Positions 28,307 to 38,672 of a DNA stretch of 64,000 nt are shown piece by piece. Numbering within the stretch: the first letter of the stretch is position 1; each line of letters begins with the position of its first letter. Both the position numbers and the translations under genes were made by a program. Origin of the DNA: Colius striatus (taxonomy: Eukaryota; Chordata; Aves; Coliiformes; Coliidae); assembly GCF_028858725.1 (NCBI RefSeq), contig NC_084790.1, positions 2,858,001 through 2,922,000 on the forward strand. Direction: 5' to 3'. The notes under the pieces were generated by a model. The model had not been told where the DNA came from. It was given only the letters and a program-made list of their open reading frames with translations, and ran no database searches.

Positions 28307-30055
28307 CAGCACCAGCTCCCTGAGCTCTGCCTCGCCCTGGCCAGAGAGCCCTAATCACCACGGCCAGACGTGGCCACTGCTTCAGAGTGGCCACAGGTCA
28401 GAGGCCCCCCCATGGAAACGCCACCTTCTCTGGAGAGCCTCTCCATGGGGCCAGGATTGGGAGCACAGAGAGGGTTGGGGTTATGTTTTAAACTACTACC
28501 AAGAGGGTTCCTTGTCACAGGGACCTGCTGGGATGGGTTTTATCCATCCTCCTACATAAACACAAGTGTCCTCGGCCGTTTGTTTTGCTCCAGGAGCACC
28601 TGCAGTTCTCACGCTGTGTCTGAAGCGCTGGGAAGATGTGTGACTGCTCACCTTCCCATGGTTTGGAAGCTCTCTTGCCTGTGAGCAGGCTAATTACATC
28701 TTCTCCATCTCTACCCAGCACCTGAGGGTTTCCACACCAGAGCAGCCTCAAGCAGCATTCCTGGGCTGGCTCTGGTGTCCCAATCCCATGATTACATCAT
28801 CAAATGCTACGAAACACTGAATAAAGATAAGGAAGCCAGTTTCAGAGTACAATCAAAAAGCTGTTTTACCTGACAACAGGAGCTTACATCACCAAGAGCT
28901 ACAAACTGCCACCATCCCTGCAGAGGGAACAGCCAAGGGAGCATCTGTTCCCTCCAGGGCAGCAGCAGAGGCTCTTCCAGTCCCAGCACCCATCCCACAC
29001 CCCTGGGACTCATTCCACAGCCCCAGGACCCATCCCACAACCCTGGGCAATCGCCAGCAGACAGCAGCCGTCTGCCAGCACCTCACTTCTGCTGTGACAC
29101 TGCTGTGGATCCTGGCCCAGGGTCCCACAAGGGCCTCACAGGTTTAGCTGAATGTGACCTTTCATCACCACTTGAGAGGGTGCAGGAAAAGGAATTTTAC
29201 ACCGTGTTCGTTCTGGAAGATGGGGATGTACTCTTCCTCCTCCTCCTCCTCCTCACCAAGTAAGCAATTAAGTAGGAAGCTGAAAAAAAGAGCAGCAAAT
29301 TGCTGCCAGGAGCGCCTTGGAAAGAAAAAGGCTGGTTTCAGGCTTATCTAATGTCACATCAGCCATTTCCTAAGAGGGGAGCAAATTTAATTAAGAACAC
29401 AGACTGGCTCAAGGACAGCCAGGTTACATACAGCACATGCAACTCAGAACACAATGCTGAGAGGTCAGCATCACACACAGGGAGAGCAAGAAACACAAAC
29501 ATCCCGGGCCTGGCTGCTAAAGGCTCATTACTCAGGAACAAACATAGATGCCATCAAGCACAGAACAGCCAGCACAGGAACACGGGTATGGAAACAGCCA
29601 GAGGGGAGGGCACAGCAACCAGAGAGGGAAGGAGTCAGTGTGGGTGGCAGGAAGAGGTAGGCCTTGGACACTGACACAAGCCCAGAGAAGACAGTGATGA
29701 TTCCTACACGGAGACTTTCCTGTCTGCACCCAACCAGTGAGCCCTGGGTTGGGCAGAGCCCGTGCCAGCTGCAGGGACACACGTGCTGCCTCTGCTGGGA
29801 TGTGCTGAGCAGCTCCCAGCACGCAGCACAGCGCAGCCTTGGCTTCTGCAAACGTGGCTGCTAGTGGCCACTGGGAATGGCCTTCCTCCAGCATCCCCCC
29901 AGCAACACCACAGCTCTCTGCATCCCCAGCACTGACACGCCCAGCCTCTGTCCCCAAATCTCACAGCTCGTGCAGGGGCTCAGCCCAAGCTGCCACAACA
30001 GGCTGCTGAGACCAGGGCAAGTGAAACCAGCCCGGGCTGGGCCAGACACTCACTC

Positions 30056-30500
30056 ATAGAAGCCCAAAATGGAGGAGGCTGGATGGTGCCTCCAGAGCTC
30101 ATCCAGCCCAATTCCCTGCTAAAGCAGGTTCCCCTCGCTCAGGGGGCACAGGAACGTGTCCAGGTGGGTTTGGAAACCTCCTGTGAAGGAGCCTCCACAC
30201 CCTCCCTGGGCAGCCTGGGCCAGGGCTCCCTCACCTCAGCACCAAAGGAGTTTTACCTTGTGTTTAAGTGGAGCTCTCTGTGTTTGTTCCACTTACCTCT
30301 TGTCACTGAGCACCACAGAAAAAACAAAGACTGGCCCCATCCTCTTGACACCTTACCTTTAGGGATTTATCAGCATTGGTAAGGTCCCTTCTCTTCTGCA
30401 GGTTAAACAGCCCCGTGTTCCTGCAGCCTTTCCTTGTCGAGGAGATGTTCCAGTCCCCTCAGTATCTTGGTAGCCCTGCACTCCTGTAAATCATCTCAGT
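30056..30500 (-). mobile_element. CR1 LINE 3' fragment (intergenic)
   Basis: Reverse-complement CR1 tail of the GGGGGCACAGGAACGTGTCC subgroup, pointing left, upstream of WNK4 and downstream of VPS25. Its 5' side runs into GGAGATGTTCCAGTCCCCTCA, typical of the ORF2-3' region. Confidence 0.82.
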
Positions 30501-30559
30501 GCTTGTAGGGATGATGGTCTCCAGAACAGACCCCATTTGCCCACCATGCCAGGGACCAG

Positions 30560-30920
30560 AAGAGCCTGACTCCCACCTCACTGCAGCCTCCTGTCAGGGA
30601 GCTGCAGAGAGGGCTCCTGTCTCCTCTCAGCCTTCTCCAGGCTCAACATCCCCATTCCCTCAGCCCCTCCCCAGCACCCTTGTGCTCCAGCCCCTTCCCC
30701 AGCTCAGTGCCCGGCTCTGGCCACGCTGCAGCCCCTCAGTGTCCCTGTGGCAGTGAGTGAGGAGCCCAGCACTGAGCACAGCCCTGGAGCTGCAGCCTCC
30801 CCAGGGCCCAGCACAGGGGACAATCCCTGCCCTGCTCCTGCTGCCACCCCACTGCTGATCCCAGCCAGGATACCACTGGCCTTGGCCACACGGGCACACT
30901 GCTGGCTCCTGTTCAGCTGC
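30560..30920 (-). mobile_element. CR1 LINE internal fragment (intergenic)
   Basis: A CR1 piece pointing left, matching the middle part of the 8.1 and 12.1 kb copies (GGCTCTGGCCACGCTGCAGC, CCCAGCACAGGGGACAATCC). It lacks the 3' end and lies some 60 bp from the preceding CR1, so the two could be one rearranged insertion or two separate ones. Confidence 0.8.
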
Positions 30921-31763
30921 TGTCAACTCACATTCCCAGAGGCTGTTTTACAGAGCAACACCTCTGCAATAAACTCATTAGCTCTCAGTGGATTGCATGG
31001 GTAAAATCAAAATAAATGTTGCCCTGAAGACCTGGTGTGTAGGTGTGGGCATGTGGAAAGCAGCACCCATGCTGCCTCCTTCCAACTCAGGGCAGGGGTT
31101 GGCTCAGGAGCCCCCCAGCGTGTCGCTGCTGTTGCTGCAGTAAGGAAAAGCAGCTGAAGGGCAAGAATCTAGTACGCTGCTCTGTTTTGTTTCTGATGGC
31201 AAAACAGAGATAGACGGAAACACCCAGGCTGCTCTATAAATACATCTCATTTTAATTACTCCTAATTAGCTCCTTGGCATCCATCCCCCAAGCTTGCCTT
31301 GCTGCAAGCACAGATCATTCTGACATTGAGGTCTTCTACAGCACAGCAGTCACAGCAAGATCCTTGTGCTTGCTGTCACCCCGCTCAGCAACAGGGCAGG
31401 GACGACCAAGCCCAAATGTGTTGCTAGCCAAGCACAACCAGCCAGCTAAAGACACTGCTCTGTGGCCTTCACAAGAACCAGGGGCAGTAGCAGGACCAGT
31501 CCCATTGTTTTGCTTCTGGGTGGTCCCTCTCAGAACTGCCTAGAGCAGCTTTAGCCTCTCAAACACAACCGACAGGGAGAAAAGACAGAGGATCTCTGAG
31601 TATTTCTAAGAAGTCAAGTCTTTGGAAGGCTTCATGGATTCTCCTTGCCCCAGGAAATCCTGCTGCTTGCAGTCACAGCTTGAAACTAGGCCAGGAGAGC
31701 AAACCTTCACGGAGCAAGAACCCCTTCAGCAGCCAGGGAAGAGTGGAGGGGAGAGGGTTCCTG

Positions 31764-34169
31764 TCAGAAGAACTTGACACCTCTGCCATCATCCAGCGTG
31801 ATAATTTCAGCCTTGTGCTCTTGCTGCAAGGCCTGCAGGGCACGCAGCAGCATAGTCTCATCCAAGCCATGGAACTCTAGGGAAGAGATGTCCATCAACA
31901 GGAGAAAAGGAACAACAGGAAAATCACATCATGAAACAAAAAGGCTTAAAAAGTCCCGGGACTGGTGGCAGGGGAAGCAGAGGGGCTCTGAACCCCTGCA
32001 GACTCCGGTGCAAAAACACTACAGCAGATCCAGAGTCACGGCTACACTGCCAGACTCATCACTCCATTGCTGCATCAGGAACAAAGCCTGAAGGTCAACA
32101 GACAGGAGGGGATGAGTCACAGCAGTCTCAAAGGCGGCACAGAAGGTGAGGCACAACAAAACACTCCATACCTCACGCCAGATAAAGACCTGGGCACCAG
32201 GTTCTCTTGTGAGGCAGGAGGAGGTTTAAAATACAAACAGTGATAATGGGAGACGTTCATGCAAAATGGCAGAAAAGCCTTCAGAAGGACATTTGGCAGC
32301 AGTGCTCGGCATGAGCTTGCATAAGCAATTTAAAACCATTTAACCTGCAAAGCTATAATCTGACCATCAACTCATCACACACCCAAATCAAGTGAAATAC
32401 CCGCTCCAGAACGCAGCACGTGGCATTACCTTCGTTCTCTGTGTCATCTCCACTGGTTAACTCGTACAGAGTGAACACAGAGTTGGTCAAGCCATTCTTG
32501 GACACCTGGAAACACAAAAGCAGTAACAGTAAATCAAACCTGTGGGATTTAACACCCTCAGCACGACGCCTCATCCGTCACGGTGGGAGTGAAACAGGAG
32601 GTGGACAGCACCTGATGCAGGAAAGTCCCCTGGCAATGCTTTGAGGCACTGGAGAGTCAAGATTTGATGCCTAAAGAAACCAAAATGGTTCCTTTCACTG
32701 CCCCCCCTGCTGTTCTTGCTCCTGCATTTCACAATGAGGGCTGTGATGCACAAAGGCAATTGCAGCAACACTGCTCTGCCCTCACTACAGCCAGCTAAAA
32801 CAGGAAGGGATGACTGCACCCACTGCTCCAGCTGCAACTTGCAGCAAGTGAAAAGCTGTTGGTATCCCTACACTCCTCTGCAATGGAGAGAAATGGAAGA
32901 AGAAAGGTAAAAGCACCAAGCAAGCAAGAGGAAAATACAACAGTGGTCTCCGTCACAAGTCACAGCCAACGTGGCCTGTCTCCCCAGGCACAGAGAGCCT
33001 GGGCTGGGGCATGAGGCAGCTTCTGCGTTCTCACCCACTGATAGATGAGCTTTCCCCATTCTTCTGGTCTTCTCCACATGATGAGAAAACTGGTTTTGTT
33101 CTTATCTAACCACTCCAGGTTCCCTAAAATCAACGGAGGGAAGGGATTTAGTCAGAGCATGAGTCCACAGCAATGACCAAACTGGGCTTTTGTTTCACCT
33201 ATTAAACTGTCTTTACCACAACCCCAAGGTTTTCAGCACTTTGATTCTCTCCCTCATCCCACTGTGGGAAGTGGCTGTGTGGGTGCTGGATGCTGGATGG
33301 GGTTAAACCCACACAGCTACGTGTTACGCTCACAGGTCACTTCAGCTACCTGCCTCTCCCCACTGCATCACTGCTCGTGCCAACTTCCAACACACCCCTA
33401 TGCGTATGGCCGTGAATTTCACTTCCCACTCCTCCCTCCCTCCCTGCAGCTTGATCCGCCCGGGGAAAGGCAGCGTTTCCCTCCTGAGGGTGAGGCCAAG
33501 GGCGCGTGGGCGGGCGGGGGACGGCCCGTGGGACACCGCTCGGGCAGAGGCAGAGCCCACACTCATGGGCTGGACAAACCCGGGTCGGGTTCCCGATGGT
33601 GCTGCCGCCCATCCCACCCCACCAGCAGCCGGCAGGGCGAAGGGAACGGCAGACTCACCGTTCTTGCGCAGCTCCTCCAGCACCACCTGGATGGATTCCA
33701 GCGGCAGCTTCCCTGCGCGGGGGTTAAGGAGCAGCTTACCGAGCGGGGGAGGGGGAAGGAGGGGAAGGGCCGGGGCGGCAGATGCGGGTACGGAGAGCAC
33801 CGGGGACCCAAAGGATACGCTGCAGGCGGGTGTTGGCGAAGAGCGGGCTGTCCTGCGCCTCCCGCACCGTCATGGCGGGCAGCCGGTGCTGCTGGCTGTA
33901 GGCGAGCGCCAGCGCGCACCAGGCCGCGAGCTGCTTCTGCCGCGTCTCGCCGTTGGGCTGCAGCCTGCGGGGCTCGGCTCAGCAACCGGAACGCGGCCGG
34001 GGCCGGGGGCGGCTCCGCGGAGGCACCCGGCCCCGGTTTAACCGCGGCTCCCCTCCCCCGCCCGTTCCCGCCTCTCCGCCCACGGCCCCGCTCCCCCCGT
34101 CCCCTCCCCGTGCCGTGCTCACGTGAAGAAGGGCGGGAAGCTGTACTGCCACGGCCACGCGAAGCTCAT
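31764..34169 (-). CDS. VPS25: Vacuolar protein sorting 25, ESCRT-II subunit
   Basis: VPS25 is the two-copy arm of ESCRT-II (with SNF8/VPS22 and VPS36), which recruits the ESCRT-III subunit CHMP6 to sort ubiquitinated cargo into multivesicular endosomes. Six exons on the minus strand: 34169-34123, 33964-33819, 33712-33659, 33123-33035, 32505-32430, 31876-31764. Total 525 nt, 174 aa (human 176), phases consistent. The N-terminus FAWPWQYSFPPFFT carries the PPF motif that docks on SNF8/VPS36. Two winged-helix domains follow, with the conserved SIQVVLEELRKNG and a second domain starting about NLEWLDKNKTSFLIMWRRP. The C-terminus is GRGVKFF. The start is the only in-frame ATG near the CpG-rich 5' end and is two residues shorter than in human. 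No CR1 in its introns. Confidence 0.97.
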
Positions 34170-34600
34170 CGCCGCTACCGGAACCGCTACCGGAACCGCC
34201 CCGGGAACCGCCGCCTCCCGCCCGCCCCGGTTCCGGCGGAGCCGCGACGCTCCGCCCCCGGCAGGCCACGCCCACAAGCAGCGCCCCCCGCGTAGCTCCG
34301 CCCCCACTGCCCGCTCCTTATATAGCCACGCCCCGTCGTGGCCACACCCCCACGGAGCACTGTCTCTGATTGGCCCGCCCCTCATTATAATACGATGATA
34401 ACCACGCCCCCTCCCGTGGCCCCGCCCCACCCAGTCGGCGGCGCGGCCTCTGGCCGGTGCCCGGTGCTCGGTGCCCGGTGCCCCACGGGACGCGTTCCCC
34501 GCGGAGAGAGCCGGGCCCCAGCCAGTCCCCGGCGCTGCCCGTTGCCGCCCGGAGCCAAGGCGGCAGTCCCAGCGCTTGGAGCGGGTGGAAGAACGAGCTC
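34170..34600 (-). promoter_or_regulatory. VPS25: VPS25 promoter region
   Basis: A GC-rich block upstream of the VPS25 ATG with a dense run of KLF/SP-type boxes (CCACGCCC, CCGCCCC) from about 34250 to 34430, an inverted CCAAT box (ATTGG, 34369-34373) and a TTATATA stretch near 34318. It ends against the RAMP2 3' UTR, leaving little free intergenic DNA. Confidence 0.55.
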
Positions 34601-34620
34601 CAGGCGTGGGGGGAGAAGCG

Positions 34621-34626
34621 TTTAAT
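34621..34626 (-). terminator. RAMP2: Probable RAMP2 poly(A) signal (ATTAAA)
   Basis: The minus strand reads ATTAAA here, 258 bp downstream of the RAMP2 stop codon. This common variant hexamer is the best candidate between RAMP2 and the VPS25 promoter; no AATAAA is found in the interval. Confidence 0.5.
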
Positions 34627-34883
34627 CAGCACCCGCTGGGCCGGTGGTGCGGGGAAGGCGGGTTGGGGTTGGTGCTGGAGGCGGCGCAGCGGGAATCGGC
34701 TGCCCCGGCAGCATGTGCCGGGAGCCTCGGGAGTCTCCCCGGGGCGGCCCCGCAGCGCGGTGGTCGGGAATTGCGGGGCGGCACCCGGGCGCAGGGTCTG
34801 CAGGGCCGCCGCTGCCCACTTTCTACCCGCCCTCTGCCCACCGCAGGCAGCAGGGACCGGCTGCGGGGACCCGGGCAGCGGTG

Positions 34884-37119
34884 TTAGGGCTGAGCTTTCC
34901 CGTCCTTGCTGCGCCAGATGACCAGGGTGACCAGGAAGGGGATGAGGCAGATGGGAGTGATGATCATGGCCAGCAGTACGTCTTCGGGTGGATCGAAGTA
35001 GACCTGGTGCTCCACGGTGCAGTTGTGGAAGTAGCGCTGGTGGCTCTGGAAGATGTACTGCTCTGCCAGCGCGTTGGGGTAGCCATAACGCAGGTGGTCA
35101 GCCCAGTCCTCCAGGCAGGCTTGCAGCAAGCTGTAGGGCCTGGGGAGAGAACCATGGGGGTGCTGGGAGGGGATGGGGCAGGCAGGGGTGACTGTGGGAT
35201 ACCAGAGGCACCGACCCCATGGGTGGCTTTGAGCCTCCCCCTGGCATAGCAGCACCCCTTGAAACTGCCCAGGGCTTGCCCTGAGCCCAGCCAGACAAAG
35301 GGGACAGTGGCCAGAGTCCCTTGGCAGAGGACCTGGTGGCCCATTGGCACAGCCTGGGGGCTCTGCCCCAAGCACTTCCCGCTGTCTCAGGAGCTGGGGA
35401 TGGAAAGGGATGGAAAGCCCACAGGCAATGGCCCCAGCAAAGGGCTCCTACGTGTGAGTTCCCCAGCTGGGGACATCCCTGAAGCTGGTCATCCCTGCCC
35501 CCCGCCATGCCCCTGCAGCACTGCCCAGGAGGGCTCCTTGGCCATCCCACCACCCCGTACCTGCTGATGACTTTCCACTCGCACAGCTCCGACGCTGTCA
35601 CGTTCCTCATCAGGTCAACAAAAATCTCCCAGCACTTCTGCGTGATGTTGGTGTATGTTTCCTCTGCAGGGGAAAAGTGTTAAGCAGGGGTGGCACACCC
35701 CTTCCAGAGCCTGTCCCTGCTTGGTGAGTGACACTGAGCACCCAGCCTGGTGGGGAGGACACGGTGGGGGTAGGGGGGGCTGGACCTTGCAGACCCTGGA
35801 GCAGCTCCGGTTTGACACTCAGGAGCACAGTGGGAGGGCAGACTGAAGGGGATTCACACTGTGACACAGGGATAGTGCCTTGTCAGCCCCACAGTCCTGC
35901 CTGGCCCCAGCACTTACCAATGAGCGGGGCTGTCCAGTTGAATATGGTCTCAGGCGGGCTCGTCCTGGCATCCTGGCTGAAGCCCTCTGCCTCAGCGCCT
36001 ATGTGGCAGAGCCCAGTCCCCAGTAGAGCTGTGGAAGTGAGGGGACTGGGTCAGTGAGGGACAGGCGCTTCCAAGGCCCTGTGCACAGGAGCTGCCTGGG
36101 CAGAGGCTGAGCTTGCAGGAGGCAAAGGGTTTCTGCTGTCCCTTGGGGGCTGCTGGAGCCAGTGATCAGGTCACGGGACACTGTGCTGCCCAGAGCCTGG
36201 CGTGTGCTGCAGCCAGGGCGTCCAGCCCCCTGTACAGCCAGGGGCTGTGAGGAGGGGGCCAGCCAGGCTGTGGACAGCTCGGAGGGCTGTCTTGGGGCCG
36301 CAGGGTCTGGGCCATGGGTCACAGCACAGGGATAAGCCATGTCCTGCAACCATGGGGAGCCAGTTGGGTGGCCGCATTGCAGCTGGACAGGGCTGGGGCA
36401 GGAAGAGGAAGCGATGGCTGAAGCACGGCACTGCCGGAGAGCCCCTCCGCCCGCCATCTGCCCCACACCCAGCACAGCCCGCCATGGGCGTGAGGCACAT
36501 CCTGCCTGGCCTGCCAGAGCCCCACGGCCCGGGGAAACCGCCCTGGCCATCCTCTGCCTTGGGCGTGGGACAGCAACACTGGTCATATGGCAAACTGCCC
36601 CAGCGGGCCCTGCCTGGGCCACTCAGGCGAAGCTGCGACACGGCCAGGCATTGGCACAGGGTCCTCCCAGGCTGGCACGGTGGCTGTGGCAAGAGCAGCC
36701 CACCCTGTCCCAGTCTCTGTCCCCAACAGCCTCATCCAGCCCCTCTCCGTCCCAGCCTCGCAGAGCTCCCCAGCTCTTTTCATGGGTCATTCGCTAAAAG
36801 ATCAGGGTTAAGGGCGATGGGAGCTGCCCTGCAGCACCGGCTGCTTGCCTGCCACCAGGCAACAGCCACCCCAGCTGCCCTCGGCGCTGCCAGGCCAGCC
36901 CCATGCCGAGGTGGGCGGTGGGCCGTGTTGAGCCGAGACCCCTCGTCCTGGGGCCCCACGCGCGGGAGGGCGGCCGCAGCCGCGTGCAGGGCGGCGAGAG
37001 GCGCGGAGCCCCCCGCCACCGGCAGCCGCGGCCCCGGGGCCGTGCCCCACGCACTTACCCCACAGCAGCAGAAGCCCACGGCAGAGCCGGACGGAGCCCT
37101 TCGGCGCGCACGGTGCCAT
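34884..37119 (-). CDS. RAMP2: Receptor activity-modifying protein 2
   Basis: RAMP2 is a single-pass partner of the calcitonin-receptor-like receptor; together they form the AM1 adrenomedullin receptor, essential for vascular development in mammals. Four exons on the minus strand: 37119-37059, 36028-35918, 35663-35561, 35139-34884. Total 531 nt, 176 aa (human 175). A signal peptide (LCRGLLLLWGALLG) is followed by an ectodomain with four cysteines (QKCWEIF, LCEW, ACLED, HNCTV). That is the RAMP2 pattern, which lacks one disulfide of RAMP1/3. There are sequons at NWT, NIT, NVT and NCT. The family's juxtamembrane DPPEDVLLAMIITPICLIPF and WRSKDGKAQP tail are nearly identical to mammalian RAMP2. 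Its neighbour on the left in transcription order is a second RAMP-family gene on the same strand. Confidence 0.96.
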
Positions 37120-37400
37120 CCTGTAAAAGCCTGCCGGCTAACGAGCGGGACAAGTATTTCAATGGAAATAACAGGAAGCAACTCCTTTCCTCTGACAGGG
37201 GCAGTTTGACTACAGGAGACGTGTGAAAAATGAGATTGCTCAGCGCTGCTTTAAAGCGGCTCTCCCGGCAGGACCCCGCGGCCGCACAGCGCGGTGCCGG
37301 GCCCCCGCGGGCATCGCTCCCGCACCCCCGGCGCCTGGGCAGCCCGCACCTCACCCGGTGGCCCCGGAGGCTCTGCTCCCCACGCAGCACGTCCAGTTTT
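36890..37400 (-). promoter_or_regulatory. RAMP2: RAMP2 CpG-rich promoter
   Basis: CpG-dense sequence around RAMP2 exon 1 (ATG at 37119) and 280 bp upstream of it. No clear TATA box is seen. The density drops at about 37400, beyond which the sequence is A/T richer. Confidence 0.5.
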
Positions 37401-38672
37401 TACGAGGCAGCTATTTGTTTACTTGTGTATTTCTCTTTAATCCTGTCTGGGCTGGGTTGTGAAATCCCTCGTCTCCTGCGTGGAGGGCAGGCAGCCCGGC
37501 AGCCGGGGGGAGTGGACGGGGAAGTGTAATGTCCCCGGACAGGCGCTACTGCCCGGGTGCGGGGGGATCCACAGCCCTGACACCCATGGCTTCTGGCTCA
37601 GCCAGGCGTTTGCCCCTCGGCCAGCATCGCTGGCGCAGCCCCGGCCCCTGCCTATAGCCAGAGAAGGAATGGTGGTGACACGACCTGCCCGTGAGTGCGA
37701 GGATGATGCAGGAAGGGAGACGGCAGGGACTTGGCTGACGTTGCGAGTGCTCAGCCCACCTTGAAGCCCCTCAGTCATAGCAGAGCTCCCGCCTGCAGGG
37801 CCCACATCATCCCCCACAGAGCAGAACCCGCTAGGACAACCCCCAGCCCCAGGCATCAGCAGCGTTCCCACCCAAGGACTGGGCTGAGGCCGAGTGAGCT
37901 CATGTCACCTCTGGCCCAGGGCAGAGCGTGAGCCCAAAGCTTCCCCTTTAACAGCCCGGCCGCGGGATGTGCGGAGCGTGAAGCGGAGAGTGGCGACGCG
38001 AGCTCGGAGGGACCCTCCCTGCTGCCGAAAGACAATCGTGCTGGGCTTCACACTGGCCGGCAAACACCCCGGCAGAGCCGCCTGACCCTCCCCGGGCCGC
38101 GGCAGACGCTGCTCCGGGGCACCGCGGGACCTTTCACAGGCGAGCGGCCACATCTGGAAGCCATCAAGCCCTGGCACTCCGAGGGCTGCAGGGCTGGAGC
38201 CCCCTTCTCCTGGCTCTTTGTTGGAGCCGTTGGAGCCTCCTCCGGCTGTGCGGCGGGAGCCTCTGCCAGGGAGACACCCAATGATCTCAGCGTGGCCCCA
38301 GGGCCGGGACGGCGGCCCCCCTCCTGGGGCATCCGGAGGGGATGGGCAGGGACATGACAGGGATGAGACAGGCAGTGACAGGACGGTGGCTGCCAGCCAA
38401 GGCTCTCCTAGCCTGGCATCGCTGCTGCTGCCTGCCAGCTCCCACGCAGGGTGCTGGGGAAGGGGCTCAGCCCATGCAAAGTGAAGACCCTGGTGCCCAA
38501 GAACCTTCTGTCGATGCTCCCTGGCACAGGGCAGATGAAGGCACCCACAGCCTGGGGCCCAGCCTTCCCTCCATGCCACAGGACCCACTCCAGCCCTAGG
38601 TTCACCCAGACCCCTGTCCCTGCTCTACCCTCCCCTTTTTCTCCCCCACCCTCAGTCCAATCACCCCACTTG
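37401..38672. other. Interval between RAMP2 promoter and the RAMP-like gene
   Basis: About 1.3 kb without any family-like reading frame or CR1 copy. The right part (38400-38672) should contain the 3' UTR of the RAMP-like gene, which is transcribed toward the left. I see no canonical minus-strand poly(A) hexamer there, so its 3' end is unresolved. Confidence 0.5.

Larger units (their letters stand above)
25651..31763. other. Intergenic region between WNK4 and VPS25
   Basis: About 6.1 kb with no reading frame resembling a known protein and no splice-consistent gene. It holds two CR1 fragments (30056-30500 and 30560-30920), a short CCT repeat (29233-29256), a cluster of GATA motifs (28122-28306) and an inverted TAATC/GGATTA pair (27756-27776). 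The VPS25 3' UTR must occupy part of the right end, but I see no clear minus-strand poly(A) hexamer. Confidence 0.55.

Noticed and set aside
33264-34295. 343-codon plus-strand frame over VPS25 exons 1-3
   Set aside because: Antisense shadow of VPS25; the minus strand carries phase-consistent exons matching the family.
36202-37209. 335-codon plus-strand frame across RAMP2 intron 1 and exon 1
   Set aside because: Antisense shadow of the GC-rich RAMP2 promoter; no family resemblance.
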